The notes: generated from the sequence alone by a model not told the origin. A stretch of DNA of 40,944 nucleotides from Paracoccus spongiarum (GCF_030732095.1 NZ_JAVAMQ010000023.1:1-40944); one strand, 5' to 3'; shown: positions 9,215 to 16,879, numbered from the stretch's first letter. Numbers and translations: made by a program.

Positions 9215-9790
9215 TTACCCATCTACGCTTCTCGGCATCTGTGCCTTTGCTTTATAGACAGTGCCGCGCGAAATCCCCATCTCGAGAGCAATTTTCGTCG
9301 GAGAAATGCCAGCACTAAGTTTAGCCTGCACCTGTCCCATGTCGATCTTGGGCGGACGGCCACGGTAGACGCCTTTTCGTTTCGCGGCCTTGATACCTTC
9401 AGCCTGCCGCTCCCGTCGTAGATTGGTCTCGAACTCAGCAAAGACACCAAGCATGTCGAAGAACGCCTTGCCCGCTGCGGTTGACGTATCTACGGGCTGT
9501 TCGGTGGCTGCCAAATGGGCCCCCTTCGCCTTCAACCTGGCAACGATAGTCTGAAGATCCTGCATCGACCGCGCCAGCCGGTCGATCCGTGTGACCACCA
9601 GGGTTTCGCCTGGATGGATGAAGTCGAGTATCGTCCTTAACTCTGGGCGGCCTTCCAGCGTGGTCCCGCTGCGCTGTTCTTGGCGCACCATCCCACATCC
9701 GGCAGCCGTCAGAGCCTCGATTTGGGCATCAAGGTTCTGATCGACGGTCGATGTTCGGGCGTAGCCGATTCTAGGGCTCGGTTTGTTCAT
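9215..9790 (-). CDS. Serine recombinase (resolvase/invertase family)
   Basis: This is a small serine recombinase that cuts and rejoins DNA at a specific site. YARTSTVDQN at residues 10-19 holds the nucleophile Ser14, and RIDRLARS supplies the catalytic arginines. QAEGIKAAKRKG marks the end of the catalytic domain. A C-terminal helix-turn-helix (PTKIALEMGISRGTVYKA) binds DNA. The 191 residues are full length. A candidate res site lies directly upstream (9815-9848). On a plasmid such an enzyme often resolves multimers or cointegrates; no transposase is nearby. It might act as an invertase, but I see no inverted sites flanking a segment next to it. Confidence 0.93.
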   Translation of the reverse strand: MNKPSPRIGYARTSTVDQNLDAQIEALTAAGCGMVRQEQRSGTTLEGRPELRTILDFIHPGETLVVTRIDRLARSMQDLQTIVARLKAKGAHLAATEQPVDTSTAAGKAFFDMLGVFAEFETNLRRERQAEGIKAAKRKGVYRGRPPKIDMGQVQAKLSAGISPTKIALEMGISRGTVYKAKAQMPRSVDG

Positions 9791-9814
9791 TTTGGGTATG
9801 ACCTTGGCGAAATG

Positions 9815-9848
9815 TGTTCAATATATCTAAACAGACCCATATTGAACA
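9815..9848. promoter_or_regulatory. Candidate resolvase site (res subsite)
   Basis: TGTTCAATAT (9815-9824) and ATATTGAACA (9839-9848) form a perfect 10-bp inverted repeat around a 14-base centre, just upstream of the recombinase gene. A second, looser dyad (GTTC-ATGGA-GAAC) follows at about 9869-9881. This matches the usual arrangement of crossover and accessory sites next to a resolvase. It would also overlap the recombinase promoter. Confidence 0.6.
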
Positions 9849-9936
9849 GTCATTCCGCTGTAGGCGGTGTTCATGGAGAACGTCCATAATGGGTGTGCCC
9901 AAATGGGACACAGATCAGATGAATGGGGGCCGCCCC

Positions 9937-10458
9937 TCAAACGTCGTCCGCGGGTCGCATCTCTTTGATGTTTGCCCTCATTCGGCTGTGCACATACCAG
10001 ACGATGCCAGCTAACGCGGCCGTCATCGGCCACGAGCTGGCAGTGCCGATGAAACTCGCGGCGGGGAGACCGACAAGGATGTACAAAAGGATCAGCGGCA
10101 CGGCCTGGCGGAGTGCCAGGAAGAAGGCGCGACTTTCTTCAGCAGGGCTTGGGGTCCATGATCTGCCCGCAGAGCAATTTTGTTGCGCGGATGCCTTCGC
10201 CCGGCGTTTGGCGATGCGATCGAACTCCATCTGCGCCGCAGCTTCACTGCCAAAGAGCTCACGTCCCTCATCCAGCAATTGCGCCGCTGCCTGTTTCCAT
10301 GCCTCGCATTCCAGATCCTCGTCATCGAAGTCGTCTTGCCACTCGCAATCGCGCGCCGATCTTGCACGGGCGGCCTTGTCTTCCTCTTCGCGCTGGCGCG
10401 CAAGGAACGCCCCAACTTCGCGCTGACTGGCAGTCCTGATCTGAATGGGCCGGGTCAT
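9937..10458 (-). CDS. Hypothetical membrane protein
   Basis: I do not recognise this 173-residue protein. The first half is charged and helical, with a very acidic stretch (DDFDDEDLECEAW, about 43-55). The second half has two hydrophobic segments, about LILLYILVGLPAASFIG and WPMTAALAGIVWYV, so it probably spans the membrane twice with a long cytoplasmic N-terminus. It is divergent from the nuclease gene at 10518. Membrane location is predicted from sequence only. Confidence 0.65.
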   Translation of the reverse strand: MTRPIQIRTASQREVGAFLARQREEEDKAARARSARDCEWQDDFDDEDLECEAWKQAAAQLLDEGRELFGSEAAAQMEFDRIAKRRAKASAQQNCSAGRSWTPSPAEESRAFFLALRQAVPLILLYILVGLPAASFIGTASSWPMTAALAGIVWYVHSRMRANIKEMRPADDV

Positions 10459-10517
10459 GGCGCGATCTCCTTTCAGGTGGAGTTTACCATGTTCGCATTG
10501 AGCGATGAAAACATTTC

Positions 10518-10949
10518 ATGAACAAAGTCCGCTTTTCTGCCATAACCCGTGGCATGAAGTCCCCTGCCCTTATTGTCCTCGGCCTCCTGGCGCTGTCGAT
10601 CCTCTCCATCGACCCGGTTGAGCGGTTTCCCGAATACGTGCCATGGCTGGTCCCCATCCTGGCCCCGGAGGAAATCGCCGGGCCTGTGACGCATGTGCGC
10701 GACGGCGACACGATCGAGATCCGGGGTCAGGCCATCCGCTTCGGATCGCTCGATTGCGCGGAGGTGGGCACGACGGCCGGACAGCGCGCAAAGACCGAGA
10801 TGCAACGCCTGGTCGGTGGGGCCTATCTTGTCTGTCGGACCAATGGGCGGCGCAGTCATGACCGATGGATCGGCAGCTGCAACCTGCCGGATGGCAAGGA
10901 TCTCGCCGGCATCATGATCGCGCGGAACATATGCCGCCGCTATTGGTAG
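10518..10949 (+). CDS. Thermonuclease-family (SNase-like) protein, membrane-anchored or exported
   Basis: This belongs to the staphylococcal nuclease fold, which hydrolyses DNA and RNA phosphodiester bonds with calcium. HVRDGDTIEI, then RFGSLDCAEVG and a later DRW match the family pattern of acidic metal ligands and catalytic arginines. The N-terminus is hydrophobic (ALIVLGLLALSILS), consistent with a signal anchor. Translation may start at 10518 or at the second ATG (10554), which puts the basic residues directly before the hydrophobic helix. At 143 residues it is a minimal single-domain nuclease. It converges with the repC operon. Similar small nucleases are common on conjugative plasmids; their purpose is unclear. 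Confidence 0.8.
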   Translation: MNKVRFSAITRGMKSPALIVLGLLALSILSIDPVERFPEYVPWLVPILAPEEIAGPVTHVRDGDTIEIRGQAIRFGSLDCAEVGTTAGQRAKTEMQRLVGGAYLVCRTNGRRSHDRWIGSCNLPDGKDLAGIMIARNICRRYW

Positions 10950-11010
10950 GGTGCTGGATCCGGCAGCGAGACGTCGAGGATCGAGCGCCGGGCCAGCATC
11001 GAACGGCCAG

Positions 11011-11331
11011 TCACTCCGGATCGGCATCGGGGGCAACCTCTTCCGTCAGTCCCATGGCATCGGCCCGTTTCCAGAAGGCTTCATGCTGTGCGGAAATCTC
11101 CCGCGCGCGGGCAAAGGCGTCCTGCCGCGCGGTGTCGAGGCAAGCGATGTAGGGCCGAACCTCCGAAAAATACCGTTCGAAATCATCCGCCACCAGGTCG
11201 GCATATTCCCCGAAAGCTGCGTCGTCGACCGGCACGAAGGGCTCTTCCGGCGGGATGCAGAGCGGTGCCTGCGCAAATGACGGGTGCATGAATAGAAGCA
11301 GGATCGCGGCGGCGGCCATTTCGGGTTTCAT
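11011..11331 (-). CDS. Small secreted protein coupled to repC
   Basis: This 106-residue protein is not recognised. It has a clear signal peptide (MAAAAILLLFMHPSFAQA) with a likely cut after AQA. The mature part carries two cysteines (LCIPPEE and IACLDT) that could form a disulphide in the periplasm. Its ATG overlaps the repC stop by the sequence ATGA, so it is translated with repC. A secreted product coupled to a replication initiator is unexpected; it may simply share the transcript. Confidence 0.75.
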   Translation of the reverse strand: MKPEMAAAAILLLFMHPSFAQAPLCIPPEEPFVPVDDAAFGEYADLVADDFERYFSEVRPYIACLDTARQDAFARAREISAQHEAFWKRADAMGLTEEVAPDADPE

Positions 11332-12596
11332 GATCCGTGCCCTGCCCTGCGGCGTTCGCTGAGCCCGATCAGGCTGCGGACCAGGTGCAGCTCGCCCCTC
11401 CGGTACCGCTCGGTCATGCCGCGCAGGTAGCCACCGGGCTTGAAGATGGCGCTGCCCGGCTCGGATTTGCGGGCATCGAGGATCAGGACCGACAACATGG
11501 CGCTATCCTCGCCCATCACCTCGCGCGCTGCGTTCCAGGCATCCGGGCTGATGCCAAGTTCTGGCACCCGCCGCTCGGCGGCCCACACGAAATCGTGGAA
11601 TCGCAGGTATTCCGGCTCTGCCCGACCGCTGAGGTAGAGCTGCATTTCCGGGGATGCGAGACCGAAAAGCCTCTGGGGGCCAAGCCGGGCGATAAATTCG
11701 CTCTTGAACGCCCCGCTGGCCGCCTCATCCTTATTTTCATGGCAATTCGGGCCGCCGTCAGGCGGCACGACATGGGATTTGTCTTGCGCGGGCTTGCCCG
11801 CGCTCTGCATATCCACGTGCCCGTTACAGGATACCAAGGATTCTTCAGTTGTATCTTGTATATAGGGCCGCTTGTTTTCGAGCGGTCCACCGCTTGATTC
11901 TTCCCTCTTTTCGAGAAGATCCAGTGCCGTTCTGCACAGCCTGTCGGCATCATCGACATGGGCGGCGAGCGCCGTCAGGTCCATGCCGTGAAGCCGTTCG
12001 GCAGAGGGCCAGGTTTCCGCCTCATGCCTGATGGCCTGGGCCTCCGGGCAGCGGGGGGCGATCTCGGCCAGTCGATCAAGAGCGCGCGCCAGATGGCGCT
12101 TATGCGTGCTGCGCTGGCCACGCATATAGATCGCCTGCTGTCGCTCGGCGGTCAGCTGGTCATCCAGCGCCATCAATTCGGCGGCGCGAGCAATCGCTGC
12201 CCCGAAATAGAGCCCGGTTCCCGCCGCCCGCGAGCGGCTGCCATTCGCGCCTGTCCGGCGCTCGATCAGCCCGGCGCGTTCCAGCTCGCATGTGATTGCA
12301 CGCGTCCTCGGCTGCGACAGCCCCAACATCTTCGCGACTTCGCCGGCCTCGGCATAGATGAAGGGGGTCCGATCCGTGCTGGTCCAGTCGCTCGGCCGCG
12401 TCATCGTCGCCAGGCGCAGAAAGGCGTGGGCCGCGGCTGGCCCAACGCCAAGCCTGGGCGCCACGCGCTCGACCAGGGCTGCGAAGCTGTCACGCTGCAT
12501 GTTGCCCGGCAGCGTCGGGTGTTCGTCTTCGGTATCGCGGTAGGCCCGCGTCGCGGCGGGATGCGCCGCCCTCTGAAATGCCATCTCTGTCCTCAT
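11328..12596 (-). CDS. repC: Plasmid replication initiator RepC (solitary)
   Basis: RepC-family proteins start replication of alphaproteobacterial plasmids, usually as part of repABC. The N-terminal region has a winged-helix pattern (AGEVAKMLGLSQPRTRAI, about residues 87-104). The C-terminal region has the typical LGISPDAWNAAREVMG and FKPGGYLRGMTER blocks. A Ser/Pro/Asp-rich linker joins them. At 422 residues it is complete. No repA or repB lies next to it, so this appears to be a stand-alone RepC. In repABC plasmids the origin lies within repC; that may also hold here. A candidate antisense RNA (12693-12776) overlaps its leader on the other strand. Confidence 0.85.
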   Translation of the reverse strand: MRTEMAFQRAAHPAATRAYRDTEDEHPTLPGNMQRDSFAALVERVAPRLGVGPAAAHAFLRLATMTRPSDWTSTDRTPFIYAEAGEVAKMLGLSQPRTRAITCELERAGLIERRTGANGSRSRAAGTGLYFGAAIARAAELMALDDQLTAERQQAIYMRGQRSTHKRHLARALDRLAEIAPRCPEAQAIRHEAETWPSAERLHGMDLTALAAHVDDADRLCRTALDLLEKREESSGGPLENKRPYIQDTTEESLVSCNGHVDMQSAGKPAQDKSHVVPPDGGPNCHENKDEAASGAFKSEFIARLGPQRLFGLASPEMQLYLSGRAEPEYLRFHDFVWAAERRVPELGISPDAWNAAREVMGEDSAMLSVLILDARKSEPGSAIFKPGGYLRGMTERYRRGELHLVRSLIGLSERRRAGHGS

Positions 12597-12692
12597 GCTT
12601 CTTGAGGCACAGGTTCCGCAGGCAATGACGATCCGTTCGCACAGATGCGTTTTTGCTCTTGATTTTCGGGGCTGGGAAAGTAACTATGCTCG

Positions 12693-12776
12693 TAAGTCAG
12701 AGAGCAATGCAGGTCGCCAAACCTGTGTTACCAAACCGAACCCCCCTCGTGCGGACCCCGTGCGGGGGGTTTCCTT
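12693..12776 (+). ncRNA. Candidate antisense (counter-transcribed) RNA in the repC leader
   Basis: TTGATT (12659-12664) and TAACTA (12681-12686) are spaced 16 bases apart and can serve as a promoter on the plus strand, opposite to repC. Downstream are a small hairpin (CAGGT 12710-12714 with ACCTG 12721-12725) and a strong terminator: AACCCCCC (12739-12746) pairs with GGGGGGTT (12764-12771), followed by a T-rich tract. The transcript would be about 80 bases and complementary to the repC leader. In repABC plasmids a small antisense RNA just upstream of repC controls copy number, so this position is telling. The exact start is a guess. Confidence 0.6.
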
Positions 12777-12779
12777 TTG
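12739..12779 (+). terminator. Rho-independent terminator
   Basis: An 8-bp stem AACCCCCC/GGGGGGTT is followed by TTTCCTTTT on the plus strand. It would end the candidate antisense RNA. Its orientation does not suit repC, which runs the other way. The rest of the gap to 12894 holds two GCGTTAAC sequences, which could be operator or promoter parts for repC, but no clear promoter. Confidence 0.7.
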
Positions 12780-12894
12780 GGGATTGTCTACCTGATTCTG
12801 CTCGTGCTCCTCTTTTGGGGCGTTAACTGCGGAGCCTACGACAACTAGGCGTTAACGGCAATTATTGTGTGCCCGCGCGTGACGCGGACAAGGA

Positions 12895-13479
12895 TCAGTA
12901 GGGGACCCACTCATATGACGGGCTGCCGCGGTAGTCTTGCGTCCGCATCAGGATTCCCCGGAAACTGCCGGACTCGCCCGTCATGCCCGCCCCGGCATGA
13001 ACCTCAAGTTGTTCCTCGACCCACCCCGGCAGGCTCGTCTCCTGGACTCCTTCGCGCCGGAACTCGCCACCCTCATGATAGAAATGCCGAATGGCCGTTC
13101 GGTACACCTCGCGACCACCGCTGCTGGAGATCGAGCGTTTCGATAGCTGCCAGACCTCTATACCGGCGCGATAGCTCCGCACCTCATCCGGTACACCACC
13201 CGTACTCACGCTGGCCGAAATCGTCGCCCCGCCCATCGGGCAGCGCCAAAGCTGCAAGGGCGGCTCGATCGGCCATGGTGTAATGCGCCGGATCATCTCG
13301 GCATGTGCCGCCGAGCACTCGGCAGACGCCGGAAAATCACCTGCGAGACAGAGCAGAATGGCGCAGTCGATCTGGTATGATTGTGCTGGAAGGGTGGTCC
13401 AGGAGTAGGAGGCAAAGCCAACCCCGGCAGACACAACAACCGTTCGCAACAGACGCTTTGGGTCAACGCACCGGCGCAT
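12895..13479 (-). CDS. Secreted cysteine-containing protein, possibly TrbM-like
   Basis: The 194-residue protein begins with a basic n-region and a hydrophobic stretch that looks like a signal peptide (VVVSAGVGFASYSW). After it, IDCAILLCLAGDFPASAEC resembles the conserved C-x-AILCL-AG-x-EC pattern of TrbM, a periplasmic accessory protein of conjugation systems. The match covers only this short block, so the assignment is tentative. It sits downstream of a small gene (13534-13728) and of the left copy of the luxR-flanking repeat, so it could be part of the quorum-controlled set. The C-terminal half shows no motif I know. Confidence 0.6.
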   Translation of the reverse strand: MRRCVDPKRLLRTVVVSAGVGFASYSWTTLPAQSYQIDCAILLCLAGDFPASAECSAAHAEMIRRITPWPIEPPLQLWRCPMGGATISASVSTGGVPDEVRSYRAGIEVWQLSKRSISSSGGREVYRTAIRHFYHEGGEFRREGVQETSLPGWVEEQLEVHAGAGMTGESGSFRGILMRTQDYRGSPSYEWVPY

Positions 13480-13533
13480 TTTTATACCTCTTGCCTGAGA
13501 TATATTATTGCCTACAGCAGAATGAGTTCAGCA

Positions 13534-13728
13534 TCAAGTGATCCTATCTGCCGTGCCACGAACACGCAGCATGGATCGAGATGGGTCGAACTGAAGCGTC
13601 TCTGGCACCTGCAACAACGAGAGCTCGCCAGTATTCCACTTGTATAGCCAGATGTCCTCACCAGCTTCCGCGGTAGGCTGCAGCGGGATTGCAGTCAGTC
13701 GAGCCTTGGAGGTGTTCGCAGAAGACAT
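13534..13728 (-). CDS. Small hypothetical protein downstream of the left quorum operator
   Basis: This 64-residue frame starts at the second Met (13728); a start at 13779 would add 17 residues. EAGEDIWLYKWNTGELSLLQV suggests a beta-rich soluble domain. No family is recognised. It lies 100 bases downstream of the left repeat (13828-13858) in the same orientation that luxI has to the right repeat. The TrbM-like gene follows 55 bases later. Whether it is translated is uncertain. Confidence 0.45.
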   Translation of the reverse strand: MSSANTSKARLTAIPLQPTAEAGEDIWLYKWNTGELSLLQVPETLQFDPSRSMLRVRGTADRIT

Positions 13729-13827
13729 GACGATACCAGTTCCCGTACAGATGGACCTGTAAGCTTCTGCGGCCAGCAAAATGGTTAATAAAGACCTAAC
13801 GGAAACTTTGTCTCTTTAGACAGCCCA

Positions 13828-13858
13828 AAAGGACAGAATTCACTTTTCCCTTGACATT
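13828..13858 (-). repeat. 31-bp inverted repeat, left arm (candidate quorum operator)
   Basis: This sequence is the exact reverse complement of 14486-14516. It begins AAAGGACAG and ends CTTGACATT, and its right end overlaps the luxR stop codon. A GACAG element lies a further four bases outside both arms. The centre has an imperfect dyad (AAGG and CCTT at the edges). Read on the minus strand it precedes the small gene at 13728 and the TrbM-like gene. Confidence 0.8.
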
Positions 13859-14477
13859 ATATGATATTCTGTCGTGCCGCGAGCGCTATGACATTTGCGG
13901 TACGATTGGCGCCGAACTTCTTCTGAGCACTGCTTAGACGAAACTTGACGGTCGAAGTGCTTATCCCAAGTCGTTCAGAAGCTTCTCCTTGGGTCAGGCC
14001 ATCGCGCAGCAGGCGTAGTACGTCAATTTCACCTTCGGTCAATGCAACTTGAGACCTCGCAAACAGCCGTGCCCACAGCTGAATCTGGGAATGCAGGTAC
14101 TCCATTTCAGCATCGGTCATTTCTCTATCAGGCCGGGCAAGCGACATGAACGAACGCTTACGCCCGACCTTTGTCACAACGGTTGCCCCATAAATGAGAC
14201 CGTGCTTCGCCGCTTCGGGCATCACGTTGCGGATGTCTGGGAAAGTTATCTCTGACCAGCGGATCGCCCCAGTTCGAGCGATCGTCCAGGCGGCGACCGG
14301 ATCACCAAAGAAGTAGTTCTCTTCTTCGTATTTTGTTGTCCACGCCTCTGGGTAACGATTCAGGAAGAAATCAGGTTGGCCGAACCTCAGTCCAAAGCCA
14401 ATGACGAAGCCTGTGGTGCCGATTTCCGCCAGGCGAGCGAGTTCTTCCTCATGGTTTGGGATGGCTTGCTCAATCAT
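13857..14477 (-). CDS. LuxR-family quorum-sensing transcription factor
   Basis: This is an acyl-homoserine-lactone-binding regulator. The N-terminal autoinducer domain shows the conserved ligand residues Trp46, Tyr50, Asp59-Pro60 and Trp74. The C-terminal LuxR helix-turn-helix (LTEGEIDVLRLLRDG, then QGEASERLGISTSTVKFR) binds DNA. At 206 residues it is slightly shorter than typical (230-250), but both domains are complete. It is divergent from luxI. The gene is bracketed by the two arms of a perfect 31-bp inverted repeat: one overlaps its stop, the other ends 8 bases before its start. No good ribosome-binding site precedes ATG 14477. Confidence 0.93.
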   Translation of the reverse strand: MIEQAIPNHEEELARLAEIGTTGFVIGFGLRFGQPDFFLNRYPEAWTTKYEEENYFFGDPVAAWTIARTGAIRWSEITFPDIRNVMPEAAKHGLIYGATVVTKVGRKRSFMSLARPDREMTDAEMEYLHSQIQLWARLFARSQVALTEGEIDVLRLLRDGLTQGEASERLGISTSTVKFRLSSAQKKFGANRTANVIALAARQNII

Positions 14478-14485
14478 GATCTCGA

Positions 14486-14516
14486 AATGTCAAGGGAAAA
14501 GTGAATTCTGTCCTTT
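14486..14516 (+). repeat. 31-bp inverted repeat, right arm (candidate quorum operator)
   Basis: This is the exact inverse of 13828-13858. In the plus orientation it lies upstream of the small gene at 14603 and luxI, with CTGTC four bases beyond it, as on the left side. It is also directly in front of luxR. It therefore sits where a LuxR-type activator would control both luxI and its own gene. Conservation of identity over 31 bases when flanking DNA differs suggests selection or a recent duplication. Confidence 0.8.
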
Positions 14517-14602
14517 CAGACTGTCGTTTTAGCCAGCCTGCTGTCAATGCCCTATCTTCTGGATATGGTTCGTCGAAGTAACCTGATGGGGCAGATTCCG
14601 GG

Positions 14603-14851
14603 ATGAAGAATGTCGCAGATCGTCTGCGTCCGAAGGGACTCAAGGTACTTGCGCACGCCGAATTCACGCCAGACATGGCGGTCAACCTCATGAGTATGTG
14701 CGCTTCCCTCCGTGAAGGGGAAAGGCTTGTACTGGAGATCTGCGATTGGGGGGTCTGGGGCAAGACAACGGAAGGCGTTCGACTTTTCCTTGGTTCGACA
14801 ACGGTCCTTAACGAAGATCGCCTGAGCAATGACAATCCGATCAACCACTGA
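14603..14851 (+). CDS. Small hypothetical protein in front of luxI
   Basis: This 82-residue frame lies between the right operator and luxI and overlaps the luxI start by 23 bases. It has no signal peptide and looks like a compact alpha/beta protein (LREGERLVLEICDWGVWGK). It is not recognised. Position makes it a possible co-regulated partner of the quorum system, such as a modulator, but nothing in the sequence proves it. The ribosome-binding site is weak. Confidence 0.55.
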   Translation: MKNVADRLRPKGLKVLAHAEFTPDMAVNLMSMCASLREGERLVLEICDWGVWGKTTEGVRLFLGSTTVLNEDRLSNDNPINH

Positions 14852-15458
14852 GGAAGTGAAGAGCCGGGCCTCGAATGATGGATATGAGATCCATATCGTC
14901 CGCTATCCCGACGGCATCCCGAACTGGCACTTGGTGACCGCCTACCTCAAGCTCAGGAAAGAAGTGTTTGTCGATCGCCTCGAATGGCCTCTGTTTCACG
15001 CAGAAGAGCTTGAATTTGAGCAATATGACACCTTTGATACGACATACGTCATAGCGACCCAGCACATGCGCGTCGTCGGCGGCGCTCGCCTCCGGCGCAC
15101 GGATCAAAGAAGCGGCGGGGGAAATCTACGATATTCTTACATGATCCGAGATGCGTGTTTGGGGCTCTTGCCAGGGTTGCCCGAAGATCTCTGCTATCAT
15201 CTGCCACCTGAAGATGAGCATGTCTGGGAGCTCACCAGAATGGTTGTTGATGGCCCCCCGGTCGTTACCAAGCTGATCCTGGAAACAACGAACGAATTTC
15301 TCAACGCCGTTGGCGCAAACTCGGTGCTCTTTCTTGGATCACCAGCTTTCCTACGCATGGCTCGGGGCTGGCGATGGCCGGCCGCAAGTCTGGGTCCCAT
15401 TTCGGGCAATCAGGATGGTCGCTTCCAGGTGATCGAGTGCCCTGTGCGACACCTTTAG
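14829..15458 (+). CDS. Acyl-homoserine lactone synthase, LuxI family
   Basis: This enzyme makes an acyl-homoserine lactone signal from S-adenosylmethionine and an acyl carrier protein-bound acid. The conserved residues can be seen: Arg43 and Phe47 in LRKEVF, Trp53, Asp67 and Asp70 in EQYDTFD, Arg87/Arg90 in GGARLRR, and Glu134 and Arg137 in WELTR. The 209 residues are a normal length. It is the partner of the divergent LuxR-type gene. Three further plus-strand frames and the virB operon follow, so its promoter could also feed the transfer genes. The signal's chain length cannot be told from sequence by eye. Confidence 0.94.
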   Translation: MTIRSTTEEVKSRASNDGYEIHIVRYPDGIPNWHLVTAYLKLRKEVFVDRLEWPLFHAEELEFEQYDTFDTTYVIATQHMRVVGGARLRRTDQRSGGGNLRYSYMIRDACLGLLPGLPEDLCYHLPPEDEHVWELTRMVVDGPPVVTKLILETTNEFLNAVGANSVLFLGSPAFLRMARGWRWPAASLGPISGNQDGRFQVIECPVRHL

Positions 15459-15470
15459 GGCATTTTAACT

Positions 15471-15680
15471 ATGTTTCACATCGCCGCGGATCTGAGTGCG
15501 GAGATCACCCGCGACACGCTTGAACAGATGTTGAAGCGCTTTGACGAACTGTCGGATACGACCGGAATCATGACTATAGAGCTGGCGGGCTCAGGTCTCG
15601 TTGTGAGGAACGCTAGGTCAGGCAAGCGAGAGCTGATGGGCATGGCGCCTCCGGCCGGTGCTTTCGCATACCTTAGGTAG
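15471..15680 (+). CDS. Small hypothetical protein after luxI
   Basis: A 69-residue frame starts 12 bases after the luxI stop, so co-transcription is very likely. It has an amphipathic helix (TLEQMLKRFDELS) followed by a beta-like part (IMTIELAGSGLVVRNA). No family is recognised. A small protein downstream of a quorum synthase could be an anti-activator or a transfer factor; that is conjecture. Confidence 0.55.
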   Translation: MFHIAADLSAEITRDTLEQMLKRFDELSDTTGIMTIELAGSGLVVRNARSGKRELMGMAPPAGAFAYLR

Positions 15681-15819
15681 TCCAAACCGCACTATCTCAT
15701 GCAAATCCATCTTCGCGGGATGGTACTTGGAACACTTTCCGAGTGCGGGTAGGTATTAAGCTGCCAAATGGCCGCTTGTTCATTTTTATATCTTGAACAG
15801 GTCATATAAATTTGCAACG

Positions 15820-16239
15820 ATGGCCCAATCGGTGCCGTCGCTGCCAGTCTGTGGAGACGTGCCCGTGAATCGGATCAACAAAGAGCCTCCGAATGTGGTC
15901 ACGGTCGATGGTCTCAAGGACTTGCTTGATAAGGGCTGGGAGCTTTGCATTCATTGCGATGCAGAGCCTGAACTGCGCGGTCCGCAATGGCATGGGCGCT
16001 GGTATTTTTTCGGAATTGACCCGCAATCCCCAGCAAATTGGGCTGCGCTGGTCACAACACGCGCGCTCCGCAAAGCAGGTAGCTCTTCAGAAAAGAGCAC
16101 TGTTGCCGAGTATACTTTCCGCGAAATCCGCACCCTCACCACTGTCACAACCCTGTGCAAAGAGCTTGGGTTCACGATATCAGCCGCACCTATCATCAAG
16201 GGCGAATCCATCATCGTGGACGGGAAATCGAACTCATAG
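15820..16239 (+). CDS. Hypothetical protein between luxI and virB1
   Basis: This is a 139-residue unrecognised protein from ATG 15820; a TTG at 15793 or a GTG at 15864 are other possible starts. It is soluble, with [15 protein letters not shown] and WHGRWYFFG as its most distinctive blocks. It lacks a signal peptide. It precedes virB1, whose frame opens just after its TAG (16237-16239), shifted by one base. Codon use is less GC-biased than in the virB genes, so it probably belongs to the quorum-sensing insert. Confidence 0.6.
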   Translation: MAQSVPSLPVCGDVPVNRINKEPPNVVTVDGLKDLLDKGWELCIHCDAEPELRGPQWHGRWYFFGIDPQSPANWAALVTTRALRKAGSSSEKSTVAEYTFREIRTLTTVTTLCKELGFTISAAPIIKGESIIVDGKSNS

Positions 16240-16255
16240 TTCTTGCTCTGCGTCC

Positions 16256-16879
16256 TTAACTAAACGACGCTTCATTGCGGTCCTGGCGGCTCTCCCAGTA
16301 GCCAGCCATGCTGATGTCCTCTCCGAGACCCGCGGCTTCGTCCTGAACGCCGGCGCAGCCCGCGATATCTTCGCGCGCCCCGAGGACGATCCCGAGTATT
16401 CCCGGACAGCAAGTGACGAGCCAGCACTGATCCGCTCGATGCTGGTCCCCACCGAGGCGCCAGCGTCGATCCGGGACATGGTGACGGCAGCCGCAGCACG
16501 GTATGCATCCCATCCCGCGATCCGTGGCGCAGGCTTCTCGCCCCGGCACTGGGACGCCTACTTCCACTCGATGATCCAGGTCGAAAGCGGGTTCAAGGTC
16601 ACCGCCTATTCCTCGGCCGGCGCGATGGGGCTTGCGCAGCTCATGCCCGGTACCGCGCGCTTTCTCGGCGTCGATCCCCGCGATCCGGTACAGAACCTCG
16701 ATGGCGGGGCACGTTATCTGCTGATGCAGCTCGGCGCATTCGGCACGCCTGAACTCGCCCTGGCCGCCTACAACGCTGGCCCCGGTGCGGTCCGCAAATA
16801 TCGCGGCATCCCCCCCTACCGGGAAACCCGGAACCATGTCCGCAAGGTCATGGCGATCTATCGCAACCGTTTGACATAA
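16256..16879 (+). CDS. virB1: VirB1-like lytic transglycosylase (start unclear)
   Basis: This enzyme opens peptidoglycan for the type IV secretion channel. The SLT domain is evident: MIQVESGF with the catalytic Glu, then [16 protein letters not shown] and [10 protein letters not shown]. The N-terminus reads [18 protein letters not shown], a good signal peptide, but there is no ATG, GTG or TTG in frame near it. The coordinates given mark where the coding signal starts. ATT at 16274 is a conceivable start, or the original start may have been lost when the quorum module was inserted. A second SLT protein (19953-21089) in the same operon might compensate. virB2 begins 12 bases after its stop. Confidence 0.75.
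   Translation, partial: LTKRRFIAVLAALPVASHADVLSETRGFVLNAGAARDIFARPEDDPEYSRTASDEPALIRSMLVPTEAPASIRDMVTAAAARYASHPAIRGAGFSPRHWDAYFHSMIQVESGFKVTAYSSAGAMGLAQLMPGTARFLGVDPRDPVQNLDGGARYLLMQLGAFGTPELALAAYNAGPGAVRKYRGIPPYRETRNHVRKVMAIYRNRLT

Noticed and set aside
13828..14516. luxR and its inverted repeats as an insertion sequence or transposon
   Set aside because: No transposase inside and no target duplication seen; similarity extends beyond the arms (GACAG), which fits operators better.
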